Assembly (NCBI GenBank): GCA_001404055.1
Contig: CXTY01000018.1
Location: 62,001-126,000 of the forward strand
Source of the DNA: Roseibium album
GTDB lineage: Bacteria > Pseudomonadota > Alphaproteobacteria > Rhizobiales > Stappiaceae
Length of the DNA stretch: 64,000 nucleotides
Direction of reading: 5' to 3'
Below, piece after piece: positions 52,074-60,950 of this stretch. A model generated the notes under the pieces. That model worked only from the letters and a program-made list of their open reading frames with translations, had not been told where the DNA came from and searched no databases. Each line of letters opens with the position of its first letter. Within the stretch, counting starts at the first letter, position 1. Position numbers and translations under genes: made by a program.

Positions 52074-52676
52074 ATGGAACCGGTTTCGCAGAATAAGGAC
52101 GATGAGATCGCAGAGGCGAACGATCTTGATCATCTTGGAAAGATGATCCGCGAAGCACGCTTGCAAAAAGGCTGGACGCTTGAAGAGGCGGGCAAAGCAG
52201 CCGGCATCGGGCGTTCGACCTTGTCCAAGATCGAAAACAACCAGACACGACCGAGCTTCGATATCGTGCGCCGCCTGACAAAGGCGCTTGATTTGAGAAC
52301 GCCGCAACTGTTCGTCCAGTCCGGCCCAAGCGACATTTCGGGCCGGCGCGATGTGACTTTGACTGGTCAGGGCGAACCGCAGGATACGCCCACTTACAGC
52401 CATGAACTTCTATGCACTGAGCTGACCAGCAAGCGCATGTTCCCCTACATCAGTACGATCAAGGCGCGGGATGTTTCCGAATTTGAGGCCTGGATCCGGC
52501 ATCGGGGCGAAGAATTCATGTATGTGATCAGTGGTGAGCTAACCCTGTTCACGGAACATTACCGGCCGCTTGCCCTCAAGACCGGTGATTCTGTTTATTA
52601 TGACAGTGGAATGGGTCACGGCTGTATTTCCACCAGCGAGGAAGACGCCAAGGTCCTTTGGGTTTCACTGGAGTAG
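52074..52676 (+). CDS. XRE-family regulator with C-terminal cupin domain
   Basis: A 200-residue protein: a lambda-repressor-like helix-turn-helix at about residues 23-76 (LGKMIREARLQKGWTLEEAGKAAGIGRSTLSKIENNQTRPSFDIVRRLTKAL) and a cupin barrel at about 115-200 (EAWIRHRGEEFMYVISGELTLFTEHYRPLALKTGDSVYYDSGMGHGCIS). Such regulators bind small ligands, often amino acids, in the cupin. The ATG has AAGGGG upstream. It is divergent from glyA and the gcv genes, with a palindrome between, so it most likely governs glycine/serine turnover. The ligand (glycine or serine) is a guess. Confidence 0.9.
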   Translation: MEPVSQNKDDEIAEANDLDHLGKMIREARLQKGWTLEEAGKAAGIGRSTLSKIENNQTRPSFDIVRRLTKALDLRTPQLFVQSGPSDISGRRDVTLTGQGEPQDTPTYSHELLCTELTSKRMFPYISTIKARDVSEFEAWIRHRGEEFMYVISGELTLFTEHYRPLALKTGDSVYYDSGMGHGCISTSEEDAKVLWVSLE

Positions 52677-52872
52677 CTGGGCGCAGTGTGGCGACTTTTT
52701 CGCAAAACCAGAATTGCAGTGCGGGGTCAGGTGGCTTTAGTGGTAAAGTTACACATACCGGGTGAAAAAATGAAAACCAGCAGATTGTTGAAGGATCAAA
52801 TATTGGCTAATCTTCTCCATGGATGAGACAATAGTCTCCGTGTAGAAAGCCGCCTATTTTTACTTTCCCAAG

Positions 52873-53907
52873 ATGAACAAGACGGACACCAAAAAACCTA
52901 ATCCGACTGTGCAGGACGTTGCTCGTGTGGCGAAAGTGTCTACCGCGACGGTTAGCCGAGCGCTTTCCAGTCCTGAGCGTGTTTCTAAGGAGACGCGAGG
53001 ACGGGTAATAAGAGCCGTCGAAAAAACCGGCTACGTGCTGAACCATGCAGCGCGAAATTTGCGGCGACAGCAAACCGGAACCATCGTTGCGCTGGTGCCT
53101 GATATCGGCAATTCGCATTTTTCAAACGTTTTGCAGGGAATTGAATCTGTTTGTGCTGAAAGAGACTTGAAGGTTCTGATCGCAGACACAAGAAAACCCA
53201 CCATGTCGCAAGCAAAGCTGAATGATTATTTCAGCAAGAATAATTGTGATGGGATCGTCATTCTGGACGGCCATTTATCCATTTCCGGAATACGGGCGGC
53301 AAATCCCAAATTGCCGCCGATGGTAACCGCCGGCGAATGGAGCGACGACCCTGCTGTGCCGATTGCCGTGATCAACAATCTCCTGGGGGCGAAGCTTGCG
53401 GTCTCGCATCTCCTTGAACACGGGCACCGGAATATCGGACATGTCACCGGCCTTCGCACGCACAAGCCGGGTCAGGACAGGCTCGACGGGTTCACAGCGA
53501 CGCTGGAGAGCGCTGAAATCGATCCCTCCAAAGCTTGGATCTTTGGCGGCGATTACACGCTGGAATCGGGCAAGGAAGCGGCCGAAAGCTGGCTGAAGTT
53601 GCCTGACCGGCCAACGGCCGTTTTTTGTGCAAGTGACCGCATTGCATTTGGCTTTATCGCGGCGCTGCATGAGGCGGGTGTCAAGATACCCGAGGAGGTG
53701 TCAGTGGTCGGCTTTGACGACCTTGATATTGCCGGACATTTTGTTCCAGCCCTGACAACGGTACACCAGCCGCGTCGCGCAATCGGCTCACTTGCTGCGC
53801 GTCACTTGCTGGACCTGCTTGATGGTGCGCAGCCGGACGAAAAAGGTTTTCAGCTAGACCCCTGGCTGGTGGTGAGAAAAAGCACAGCGCCACTGGTGAC
53901 TCGGTAA
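52873..53907 (+). CDS. LacI-family transcriptional regulator
   Basis: A 344-residue repressor with the LacI head PTVQDVARVAKVSTATVSRALSSPERVSKETRGRVIRAVEKTGYVLNHAARNLRRQQTGTIVALVPDIGNSHFSNVLQGIE (residues about 11-90) and a ribose-binding-like effector domain. Contacts typical of sugar-binding LacI proteins are visible, e.g. PEEVSVVGFDDLDIAGHFVPALTTVHQP (about 275-305). No transporter or enzyme gene lies next to it, so its targets are not in the window or were lost with the integrated region that begins 220 bp downstream. It has no strong ribosome site. Confidence 0.9.
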   Translation: MNKTDTKKPNPTVQDVARVAKVSTATVSRALSSPERVSKETRGRVIRAVEKTGYVLNHAARNLRRQQTGTIVALVPDIGNSHFSNVLQGIESVCAERDLKVLIADTRKPTMSQAKLNDYFSKNNCDGIVILDGHLSISGIRAANPKLPPMVTAGEWSDDPAVPIAVINNLLGAKLAVSHLLEHGHRNIGHVTGLRTHKPGQDRLDGFTATLESAEIDPSKAWIFGGDYTLESGKEAAESWLKLPDRPTAVFCASDRIAFGFIAALHEAGVKIPEEVSVVGFDDLDIAGHFVPALTTVHQPRRAIGSLAARHLLDLLDGAQPDEKGFQLDPWLVVRKSTAPLVTR

Positions 53908-54126
53908 ATAAGTGCGGGGCTGGAGCGCCTATCTTGCCTCAGTGCACCCAAACAACCGCAGCAAATAATTTGAACACGAATGTTACCGCTTTTGCGCGAC
54001 TGACTTCTCAGGAAATGGCAAGAGAGAATATTGCTGCTTCAGAAAGGTCTTCTTAAGTCGCACACTTACGACGTTGGCACGGCGTTCGCTAATGCCATTT
54101 TGATAATGTGAAATAGAAGAAAAGAT

Positions 54127-54166
54127 TGGTGACCCCGACGCGATTCGAACGCGTGACCCTCAGATT
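54127..54166 (-). other. tRNA-Arg 3' end remnant (integration scar)
   Basis: On the minus strand these 40 bases give the 3' side of the anticodon stem, variable loop, the T-arm (ACGCG-TTCGAAT-CGCGT), the 3' acceptor strand and CCA of a tRNA. It matches my memory of alphaproteobacterial tRNA-Arg(CCU) genes best. Left of AATCT the homology stops, so the tRNA 5' half is absent here. A partial tRNA 3' end directly upstream of a tyrosine integrase gene is the hallmark of an att site. Confidence 0.75.
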
Positions 54167-54346
54167 GGGAAACAGGTGAAATCGTGTTTTCTCGTATTTC
54201 AAGTTATCACATGTTGTTCCTGTAACTCATTGATTCAAAACGATTATGTATCTAATCTAAGGATGTGGAAAGCTAACTCCCTTTCATGCGCTATCAACCT
54301 CAAAGTACACCCTGGTGTACACCCTGAGCTTCCCAAGGTGTGCTCG

Positions 54347-54955
54347 ATGCCTGACCCTCTCACGGTCCGAAAAGTAGAGGCCTTCATCAAGGCTGCTCCG
54401 AAAGATAAACGGAAGGAACTGGCAGACGCAGCCATGCCGGGAATGCGTCTTCTTGTTTTTCCAAGCGGTCACGTGTCGTGGCAATTGCAATACCGGATTG
54501 AAGAGGAGCGCAGAAAATACACACTTCGTACTTATGGTCCTGGCGAGATGTCACTTGCTGCCGCAAGGGAGGCGGCGAGAGAAGCAAAAGCTCTCGTTAG
54601 GAATGGAATCTGCCCAAAAGCATCAGCCGAGCGTAGCCGGTTTGAAAACGCCAAATCGGAGAAAAGGGCAAGGCAGCTTGCAGAAGACACGCTGAATGCT
54701 GTGTTCGATGACTATATTGAAGACAAGCTTCGCTCAAAGGAACTGAGGTCTGTTCAAGAGTTGCGGCGCCTATTTCGTACAAAGGTGGGGGCAAATCTCG
54801 GCGGTAGACCTATTCACCAGATCACTCGAGAAGAATTAAGGAAACTGCTTCGGAAAATTGTCCAATCTGGAGCGCCAGTCAGTGCGAACCGGGTTCACTC
54901 GCTTCTTAGGCCATTATTCAGTTCGATATTACCGAGGTTATATCAGTACTTCTAG
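54347..54955 (+). pseudogene. Tyrosine recombinase/integrase, N-terminal fragment
   Basis: About 202 residues remain of a P4-type integrase (normally about 400). The N-terminal DNA-binding domain (LTVRKVEAFIKAAP, MRLLVFPSGHVSWQLQYRIEEERRKYTLRTYGPGEMSLAAAREAAREAKALVRNGI) and the start of the SAM-like core-binding domain (TLNAVFDDYIEDKL...VQELRRLFRTKVGANLGGRPIHQITREELRKLL) are intact, but the sequence leaves the family at SLLRPLFSS and stops 10 codons later. The catalytic R-H-R-Y domain is missing. It reads away from the tRNA scar 180 bp to its left. Not functional as an integrase. Confidence 0.85.
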
Positions 54956-55069
54956 GAAGTAGACTACTCATGATACCTTGAGGTATGGGTATGTTGACGT
55001 TTGGTGACACTCTCGCCAATCAAGCCTTTAATTATTGGAAGCGATTTAGTCTTTGGAGGCGATAACAGG

Positions 55070-56200
55070 GTGGGTAAGGTGCAACAATTCCTTGTAGGTT
55101 TCATTTGTTTATTGATCACCGCTTGTGCAGCACCTTTGGGCAATATCATTGGCGTTGATAATCCTACAACACCAGCAGCAAGTGTTCCCGGTACAACCCT
55201 GCAAACGGTCTTCGTTGCCACGACGCGGCAACAATCCGACGATCCGACTTTGCTCTATACCGCAGATCGGGAACCGGTCGGTCTCAACTTCGCCAAGGTC
55301 GTCGTCTCGATCCCGCCGAACCGAAAGACCGGCTCGGTCTCTAGGCCGACCTCGGTTCCACCCAATCCGAAAAAGGATTTCGTCATCCTTGATCCCATCA
55401 AGTATGACGGAAACCAAGCCTTCAAACGGGCTGTTGATCAATCTCTCGCCGGCCGGCCTAGCGACAGTCGCGAGATAATGTTCTTTGTGCATGGGTATAA
55501 TACCGATCTGCCTGCAGCCATTCTGCGCACCGCTCAATTTGCCCACGATTCTGGGTTTAAAGGAATTCCGGTTCTCTTCTCTTGGGCTTCCAGGGGAAGC
55601 ACCCTGCAATATGTCTATGACCTCAACAGCGCGCTCCATGCACGGGATGATTTGATTGTAGCGGCAGAGCTTGTGGCATCGACACGCACGAACGGCGTTA
55701 ATATCATAGCCCATTCCATGGGAAATCTTCTGACGGTCGAGGCAATGCGTCAGGACCAGCTCCTAGGTGGCTTCAACAATTCAGGTAAGATCAAGTCGAT
55801 CGTATTGGCATCGCCCGACATCGATGCGGAGCTGTTTGCCAAACAGCTTCTGCCGTTTCCCAGAGAGGCGCGCAAGTTTTATGTGCTTATCTCAGAAAAT
55901 GACAAGGCGCTGGCTATATCGAGGAAGATCGCCGGCGGGATTGACCGGGTCGGAGACGAGCCGGGGAGCGACCTGGCAAAGCTCGGCGTGACAGTAATTG
56001 ATCTTACCAAGATCAAAGACACGTCAAGCCTCAACCATACCAAGTTCGCCAACTCTCCGGAGATCGTGCAAGTGATCGGCGCCAGACTAAATGAAGGCGA
56101 TTCCTTCGTGACCTCCAACAATCAGGGTTTGGGAAAGAACCTCCCTGCGGCCGCTCAATTACTCACCGGCGGGGGCGATGATGTAATTGGGTTCAGGTAG
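55070..56200 (+). CDS. DUF900-type alpha/beta-hydrolase lipoprotein
   Basis: A 376-residue lipoprotein: the signal FLVGFICLLITAC-AAP has a lipobox with Cys near residue 19. The core is the DUF900 hydrolase fold (esterase-like, COG4782): LQTVFVATTRQ (about 48), IMFFVHGYNTDLPAA (oxyanion region, about 143), the nucleophile elbow IAHSMGNLL (Ser about 211), SPDID and the likely catalytic His in SLNHTKFANSP (about 330). No substrate is known. The GTG at 55070 is preferred to the longer frame because TTGGAGG precedes it. Part of this gene is repeated, in decayed form, at 57435-57665. Confidence 0.82.
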   Translation: MGKVQQFLVGFICLLITACAAPLGNIIGVDNPTTPAASVPGTTLQTVFVATTRQQSDDPTLLYTADREPVGLNFAKVVVSIPPNRKTGSVSRPTSVPPNPKKDFVILDPIKYDGNQAFKRAVDQSLAGRPSDSREIMFFVHGYNTDLPAAILRTAQFAHDSGFKGIPVLFSWASRGSTLQYVYDLNSALHARDDLIVAAELVASTRTNGVNIIAHSMGNLLTVEAMRQDQLLGGFNNSGKIKSIVLASPDIDAELFAKQLLPFPREARKFYVLISENDKALAISRKIAGGIDRVGDEPGSDLAKLGVTVIDLTKIKDTSSLNHTKFANSPEIVQVIGARLNEGDSFVTSNNQGLGKNLPAAAQLLTGGGDDVIGFR

Positions 56201-56416
56201 CCTCTTTATGTGCGCTTTCCCTTGGATAGCGCTCGGGATTTTCTCTTCCCGGGTCTGAGCTTGCTGGCGTTGTTGCCCGAAAACGGCGTCCAGATCAGAA
56301 AATGTTGGCAAGCTGAGGCAGAAGGGTCTTTGATGAGTAATGCACCTCAGGGTTGAGCTTTCTTCTCCTGGCAGGTTGCGCTGGGTGTAAGTTAAATCTG
56401 GCTTTGGGGATGCGAG

Positions 56417-57418
56417 ATGATGCGGAAGATAGTCGAGTTTTTCGCAGGTGCAATCGTGTTGGCACTCGCCCTATTCGCCAGTGCGGCGAGCTATTACTGG
56501 CTCGGCTGGCCGTCTTGGGCGCGCATCGGTTGCGCCGTTATCACAGTGCCCTTGATCACGGTGCTGTGGTTCTGGTCAGGCGCGTATTCGGTCTTGCTCC
56601 GGATTGGAGTTGTCGCCCTATTTGCCGTATTTTTTGTTGCCTATGGCCAAAAAATCCCAGAGCCGCAGACCTTTGTGCCGCTCCACGCAAAAGTGGCCGA
56701 AGTCTATCTGAACGGATCGGACGTCGAGGTCCGAAACTTCAGGGACGCCGTTCATCCCATCGGTGCACCGGCGGAGCCCGTTTGGAGAACAGCGCATTTC
56801 AATCTGGACGATTTGGTCGGTGCGAAGTTCATCCTCCAGCCGTTTGGCAATTCGCTGGCCACCGTTCATGTGATGACCAGTTTTGCATTCAAGGACGGCA
56901 GGCACTTGGCTGTCTCCGTGGAAGCCCGCAGAACGAGTTGGACAAGCTTTGACGCCCTTGCCGGGTTCTTCAAGCATGATCAGCTCTACATCGTGCTCGG
57001 CACAGAGCGGGACGTGCTCTGGAAACGGTTGGCGCATATCCCCCCCAACGATCTCTACCTCTTCGATCTGAAGGGATCACACCCAGACACCCGGAGATAT
57101 CTGGTCCGGCTCTTAAGCCTTGCAGGCAGTCTGGCCAAACAGCCCCAGTTCTATTCGACGATTTCGGAAAGCTGTTTCACAACACTGGTCAATCTTAGTC
57201 CGAAAATCGCAGATACCGTTCCCTGGTACGACTTGCGCCGCTGGGTTCCAGGGGCTTCCGTAGGGCTCTTTCAGGAGCTTGATCTAGTGGATAGCCATGT
57301 GTCGGAGCAAAACCTCATTGAACAAAGCAAACTTGGCAGCGACGTACAGCCACCTTGGGAATTTAGTGACAGCAAGGCCTGGAGCACCCATCTACGAACC
57401 AGGATAGGCACAAAGTGA
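56417..57418 (+). CDS. DUF4105 (Lnb-like) membrane protein
   Basis: A 333-residue protein with three hydrophobic N-terminal segments (about 5-27, 31-52 and 57-80) and a periplasmic domain of the DUF4105 type. VHVMTSFAFKDGRHLAVSVEARR at about residue 155 and FYSTISESCFTTLVNL at about 250 match the positions of the family's His/Ser and Cys elements. In Bacteroidetes a related Lnb enzyme N-acylates lipoproteins; whether that applies here is unknown. It starts 216 bp after the lipoprotein hydrolase gene, same strand. Confidence 0.7.
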   Translation: MMRKIVEFFAGAIVLALALFASAASYYWLGWPSWARIGCAVITVPLITVLWFWSGAYSVLLRIGVVALFAVFFVAYGQKIPEPQTFVPLHAKVAEVYLNGSDVEVRNFRDAVHPIGAPAEPVWRTAHFNLDDLVGAKFILQPFGNSLATVHVMTSFAFKDGRHLAVSVEARRTSWTSFDALAGFFKHDQLYIVLGTERDVLWKRLAHIPPNDLYLFDLKGSHPDTRRYLVRLLSLAGSLAKQPQFYSTISESCFTTLVNLSPKIADTVPWYDLRRWVPGASVGLFQELDLVDSHVSEQNLIEQSKLGSDVQPPWEFSDSKAWSTHLRTRIGTK

Positions 57419-57434
57419 AACAGGAACAGGGTGG

Positions 57435-57665
57435 GCATGGCAGGTAATTTCGTTGTGGCACTTTTTGGGTGTTGGCAGGCACCCACCCGGGGGGCTGGGT
57501 AACGTCGCCGGTGTCAACAGCTGGCAACGCCAGCAGCAAAAGTTCCAGGCACGAAGCTGCAAATGATCTACGTCTCCAATACCTGTCAAAAACCAAGGCC
57601 TTGGCATGAAATTTCCAGCGGCCGCGCAATTGCCGACCCGGGTGGGCGATGGCGTGTTCGGATAA
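57435..57665 (+). pseudogene. Decayed second copy of the DUF900 lipoprotein gene
   Basis: Short reading frames here repeat both ends of the protein at 55070-56200. An N-terminal piece looks like a lipoprotein signal (NFVVALFGCWQAP). LATPAAKVPGTKLQMIYVSNT at 57521-57583 matches TTPAASVPGTTLQTVFVATT, and NQGLGMKFPAAAQLPTRVGDGVFG-stop at 57591-57665 matches NQGLGKNLPAAAQLLTGGGDDVIGFR-stop. The middle (about 290 residues) is missing and the two pieces are in different frames. It is therefore an internally deleted paralogue, not an active gene. Confidence 0.8.
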
Positions 57666-57755
57666 TGGTGCTCTCTGGATCATCATCCGACCGGTGTGCA
57701 GCGAAGGCCGACAAGATGATGCCTGCAACACAGACAGTTAGAGCTTCCATTTCTA

Positions 57756-60473
57756 TCACTTTGCCTTCGGCAGCACGCATGGTTTGCTCTTAGCGGGTTC
57801 GGCCTCGGCGGCCTCGCTGCCAGAAAAAATGGCACCCAGAATACCAATAGGGGCAGTCACGACTTCGGCGACCGCGCGCCCGGCACCGCCTCCGGACAGG
57901 ACAACGACTTCGGGATTGGCTAGCGGGCCACGGATCGCAAAGGTGGTGACGATCTCAACAAGCGCAGCACTCTTCGCCCTGGGCACGAATGACAAGTCGA
58001 GCGCGCCTTTGCGGAGGTCAACTGTACCGCCACCGGCAATCTGCACGTTCTCTGTCTCGATCACCAGCGACTTCGACGATCCCCGGCCATTCTTGAAGGA
58101 CATCGGCAGAACGGCACAGACGAGCTTCGCGGTGTTGGAATCACCCTTGGCCGCAAACGCCCAACTGATCAAGCTCATGCCGCTTAGATCGATGATCCGG
58201 GAGCCAATTTCACCACCCCAGATGGAGACGGTGGTACGTCCGCTCATGGATTTCACGAACTGTTTAATCGAGCGTCCGGTTCCTGTCAGGTCGTAACTGG
58301 CATTTAAACTGCCGCTGACCAGTGGTTTTATACCGAGATGGCTCAACAAAGTGCCGAGGTTGAGTTTGTCAATGCGCCCACCCAATGCCAGCCTGGGGCT
58401 GTCTGCGGACAGATCAGCCTTGAGTGTGGTCTTGACCGCTCCGCCGATGAAACGGAAGGTCAATGGGTCGAGCACCACCATTTCGTCGCGATAGGACAAG
58501 TCCGCATCCAGGCCGCTTGCGGCCTTGCCCGCTTCGGCGATGCGATCGATACTGACCTTCAGGTTGGCACTCAGATTATCAGTTACGTCTGCGTCGATCT
58601 CTATGCTGTCTTTTTCAGCGGCGTTGGCGATCGAGCCTGACAGGAACTGCGCAATCTCAATGGCCTTTCGCACATCCTTGAGATAAAGAAGTTCGGATCG
58701 AACACCTCCGGACAGGTGGATGTCGCCGTCCGTTTTACGGGCATTGACATCACCACCCACATGGGTTTTGTCAACGTTTAGATTCCCAAGAACACCGACT
58801 TCTTCGGGACTGTAGTACGCACTTCCTGAAAAACTGGCCCGACCTGGAACCGTGCTCGCTAACGCGAGCCGTTGTCCCAGCGCTTCGAGATCCGGGACGT
58901 CGACGCTGGCGCGGATCGCAGGATAGAGGCTCCCCTCCCGATCAAGATCTTCCCGATCCAGTGCAAGCGAAAAATAGCCGGTGCCCTCCGTTTCAGCGTT
59001 AAACTCGGTCATCGAAAACGTCCCGCCCGCGTCGCTGAGCGCCAGGCTGCCGTTCAAACGGCCCAGATCTCCCGATGCAGCCAAATCCGGCCAAGAGAAC
59101 AATTGCGCAATATCGAGATTGAACTGTCCGGTGATATCGATGTCCTGTAGTTGAAGAGTATCCCTGATGCGTCCCGAAAACGCATAGACCGGGTCGTCCG
59201 GGTCTCCCGACACGACTTCGATACCAAGCAAGCCGAGGTGGCCTTCGAGGTCCCGCACCACTCGGTCGATGTGGATCGGTCCGATTCGCTGGAGTTCCCC
59301 CGACGCCACGTTGGTCTGAACGACGAGATCGGTGATGAAAAAGCGTTCGCGGTCACCTTTGATACGACCGCCGAACCGTTCGACCTCGACGTCGAAAGCT
59401 TGCGGGTCCGGGCTATTTGCGCCCGTCAGGGGGGACAGGTCGACCTCAAAGACAAGATCCGCCGATCTGCCTTTCGTGAGATTGTCCACCTGCCCAACGA
59501 CCTGAACCGAAGCGACGTCGTTCAATTGCAGGTCTAGTTTCATATCGGACGCAGTCAGAGCGTCGAGCGGACCTTCATAGGTTGCGCTGTACGTGGCTGC
59601 GCCTTCGACCACCCGCTTGAGCTCGAGCAGATCCTGAATGCCGCCGAGAGATTCGACATTCACGTGGGATTGGGCCGTGAGGGTTGCCACCGGATCGCTG
59701 ACGTCAAGCGTTCCTTCTAGGCGAGCATGAACCGCAGGCAAATCAAGGTCCAGGGAAAAGGGACCGGTTCTTTCCTGAACCGGTTGTTTGTGAGGGTTCG
59801 TGAACACAGCCGACAGATTTGCCCGGGTCTCGTCAATCTGGACTTCGGCTGTGATTTCCAGTTCTGTTCCCGGCCCAGGTGCCTGCGAGGACAGCCTGTC
59901 AAGCATAATATCATAGCCCCATCCATTTCCCGTATCGGGTACAACGAACCGGATGTCTTCAAGGGTCAGATCTTCGGAAAGAGGATCTGTCAGGACACGG
60001 GTTACAAGGCTCGAATAATCCTTGAGGTGTGAAACCTCGTCCCCGTTCGCATCGTCCGGAAGTTCTTGGGCAAGATACACCGTGGCGCCGCGCATTGAGA
60101 CTGCGGCGGGTGCAATTGATCCAGACAGCAGAGAGGCGATCGGGAAACTCATGCCAGCCTGCGCGATTATGTGCATGGACGTGTCGGACGATGCGGTCTC
60201 TGTGTGCGCCAGCCGAATCTCGGTGATCACAATCTCGACGCCATCATTCAGATTGACGGATACCTCGCCGTTGATCTGAACGGGGCGCTCGAGAGCTTGG
60301 CCCAAAACCTCTGCCGTTAGCTCTGAGCGAAAGCTATTGGCAAAGGGGGCATAGACGACCGTCGTAACAAACGCTGTGCCCGTCAAAAGCAGCACCCCAA
60401 ACACGATTAGGAGCCATTTCAGACACCGTGCCAACAATCCATTACCGTGCTGTTGTGATCCAGTATTTGGCAT
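57756..60473 (-). CDS. AsmA-family protein
   Basis: A 905-residue AsmA-like protein: an N-terminal membrane anchor (about 15-42, LKWLLIVFGVLLLTGTAFVTTVVY), an AsmA-type N-domain (FRSELTAEVLGQALERPVQINGEVSVNLNDGVEIVITEIRLA), then a long beta-rich body and the C-terminal AsmA region (LNLGTLLSHLGIKPLVSGSLNASYDLTGTGRSIKQFVKSMSGRTTVSIWGGEIGSRIIDL, about 690-770). Such proteins bridge the periplasm and are implicated in phospholipid transport or outer-membrane biogenesis. It sits alone, inside the integrated region; the last part is convergent with the decayed copy. Confidence 0.88.
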   Translation of the reverse strand: MPNTGSQQHGNGLLARCLKWLLIVFGVLLLTGTAFVTTVVYAPFANSFRSELTAEVLGQALERPVQINGEVSVNLNDGVEIVITEIRLAHTETASSDTSMHIIAQAGMSFPIASLLSGSIAPAAVSMRGATVYLAQELPDDANGDEVSHLKDYSSLVTRVLTDPLSEDLTLEDIRFVVPDTGNGWGYDIMLDRLSSQAPGPGTELEITAEVQIDETRANLSAVFTNPHKQPVQERTGPFSLDLDLPAVHARLEGTLDVSDPVATLTAQSHVNVESLGGIQDLLELKRVVEGAATYSATYEGPLDALTASDMKLDLQLNDVASVQVVGQVDNLTKGRSADLVFEVDLSPLTGANSPDPQAFDVEVERFGGRIKGDRERFFITDLVVQTNVASGELQRIGPIHIDRVVRDLEGHLGLLGIEVVSGDPDDPVYAFSGRIRDTLQLQDIDITGQFNLDIAQLFSWPDLAASGDLGRLNGSLALSDAGGTFSMTEFNAETEGTGYFSLALDREDLDREGSLYPAIRASVDVPDLEALGQRLALASTVPGRASFSGSAYYSPEEVGVLGNLNVDKTHVGGDVNARKTDGDIHLSGGVRSELLYLKDVRKAIEIAQFLSGSIANAAEKDSIEIDADVTDNLSANLKVSIDRIAEAGKAASGLDADLSYRDEMVVLDPLTFRFIGGAVKTTLKADLSADSPRLALGGRIDKLNLGTLLSHLGIKPLVSGSLNASYDLTGTGRSIKQFVKSMSGRTTVSIWGGEIGSRIIDLSGMSLISWAFAAKGDSNTAKLVCAVLPMSFKNGRGSSKSLVIETENVQIAGGGTVDLRKGALDLSFVPRAKSAALVEIVTTFAIRGPLANPEVVVLSGGGAGRAVAEVVTAPIGILGAIFSGSEAAEAEPAKSKPCVLPKAK

Positions 60474-60950
60474 GGTCCTGCTCGCTGTGCTTTAAATCAC
60501 ACCGTTGGTGGCAAAATGCAGCGCCATTTCGGGAGCCCGACTGGAAATCGGCGGGACTACCCTTGCGCGCCCGCTCCAATGATCTTGACTTCATTGGCAT
60601 TGACACGCAAGTAAATGATTGCATCGAAATCAGGTGCGGCGGAGTTCCACGTGGGTCAGTTTTAACGCGTAATCTGCGGATTGATCTGACTTCGTTGACT
60701 GCAAGCATTGTTTTGAATCCGAAAGTTTTCTGTAACGCCTCAAACAAACTCAGGTAAACTCAGCTTGATGTGGGTCAATGACCTCGATCCAGATTGGGGT
60801 GTTCCTTATTTGACAAGAATGCCGGGCCTTAACGATGCAATTCATTGAGCAAATTACCGGAAGCGTAAACAATCATAGCGTTTGTTTCCAACTAGTCAGG
60901 CGGACGTTTTAGAATCCTTAAAATAAATTTGCAGATGGTTGGTGATTGGA
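60474..60950. other. 477-bp intergenic region, no gene recognised
   Basis: The gap between two divergent genes (AsmA-like and MscS). Short open frames on both strands look random in composition. I see no tRNA, hairpin terminator or convincing promoter. A/T content rises near 60890-60940 just before the channel gene, where its promoter probably lies. Confidence 0.4.

Noticed and set aside
54127..54166. Complete tRNA gene
   Set aside because: Homology covers only the T-arm, acceptor 3' strand and part of the anticodon stem; no 5' half or D-arm follows, so it is not a functional tRNA gene.
54973..54986. Small palindrome ATACCTTGAGGTAT between the integrase fragment and the hydrolase gene
   Set aside because: Only 6-bp arms, no linked regulator and no T-run; it can occur by chance.
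57784..58296. Plus-strand frames opposite the AsmA-like gene
   Set aside because: Antisense to an intact 905-codon gene; no ribosome site and no homology.
60442..60747. 101-codon minus-strand frame between the AsmA-like and MscS genes
   Set aside because: No ribosome site or recognisable domain, and codon composition unlike its neighbours; it is probably chance.
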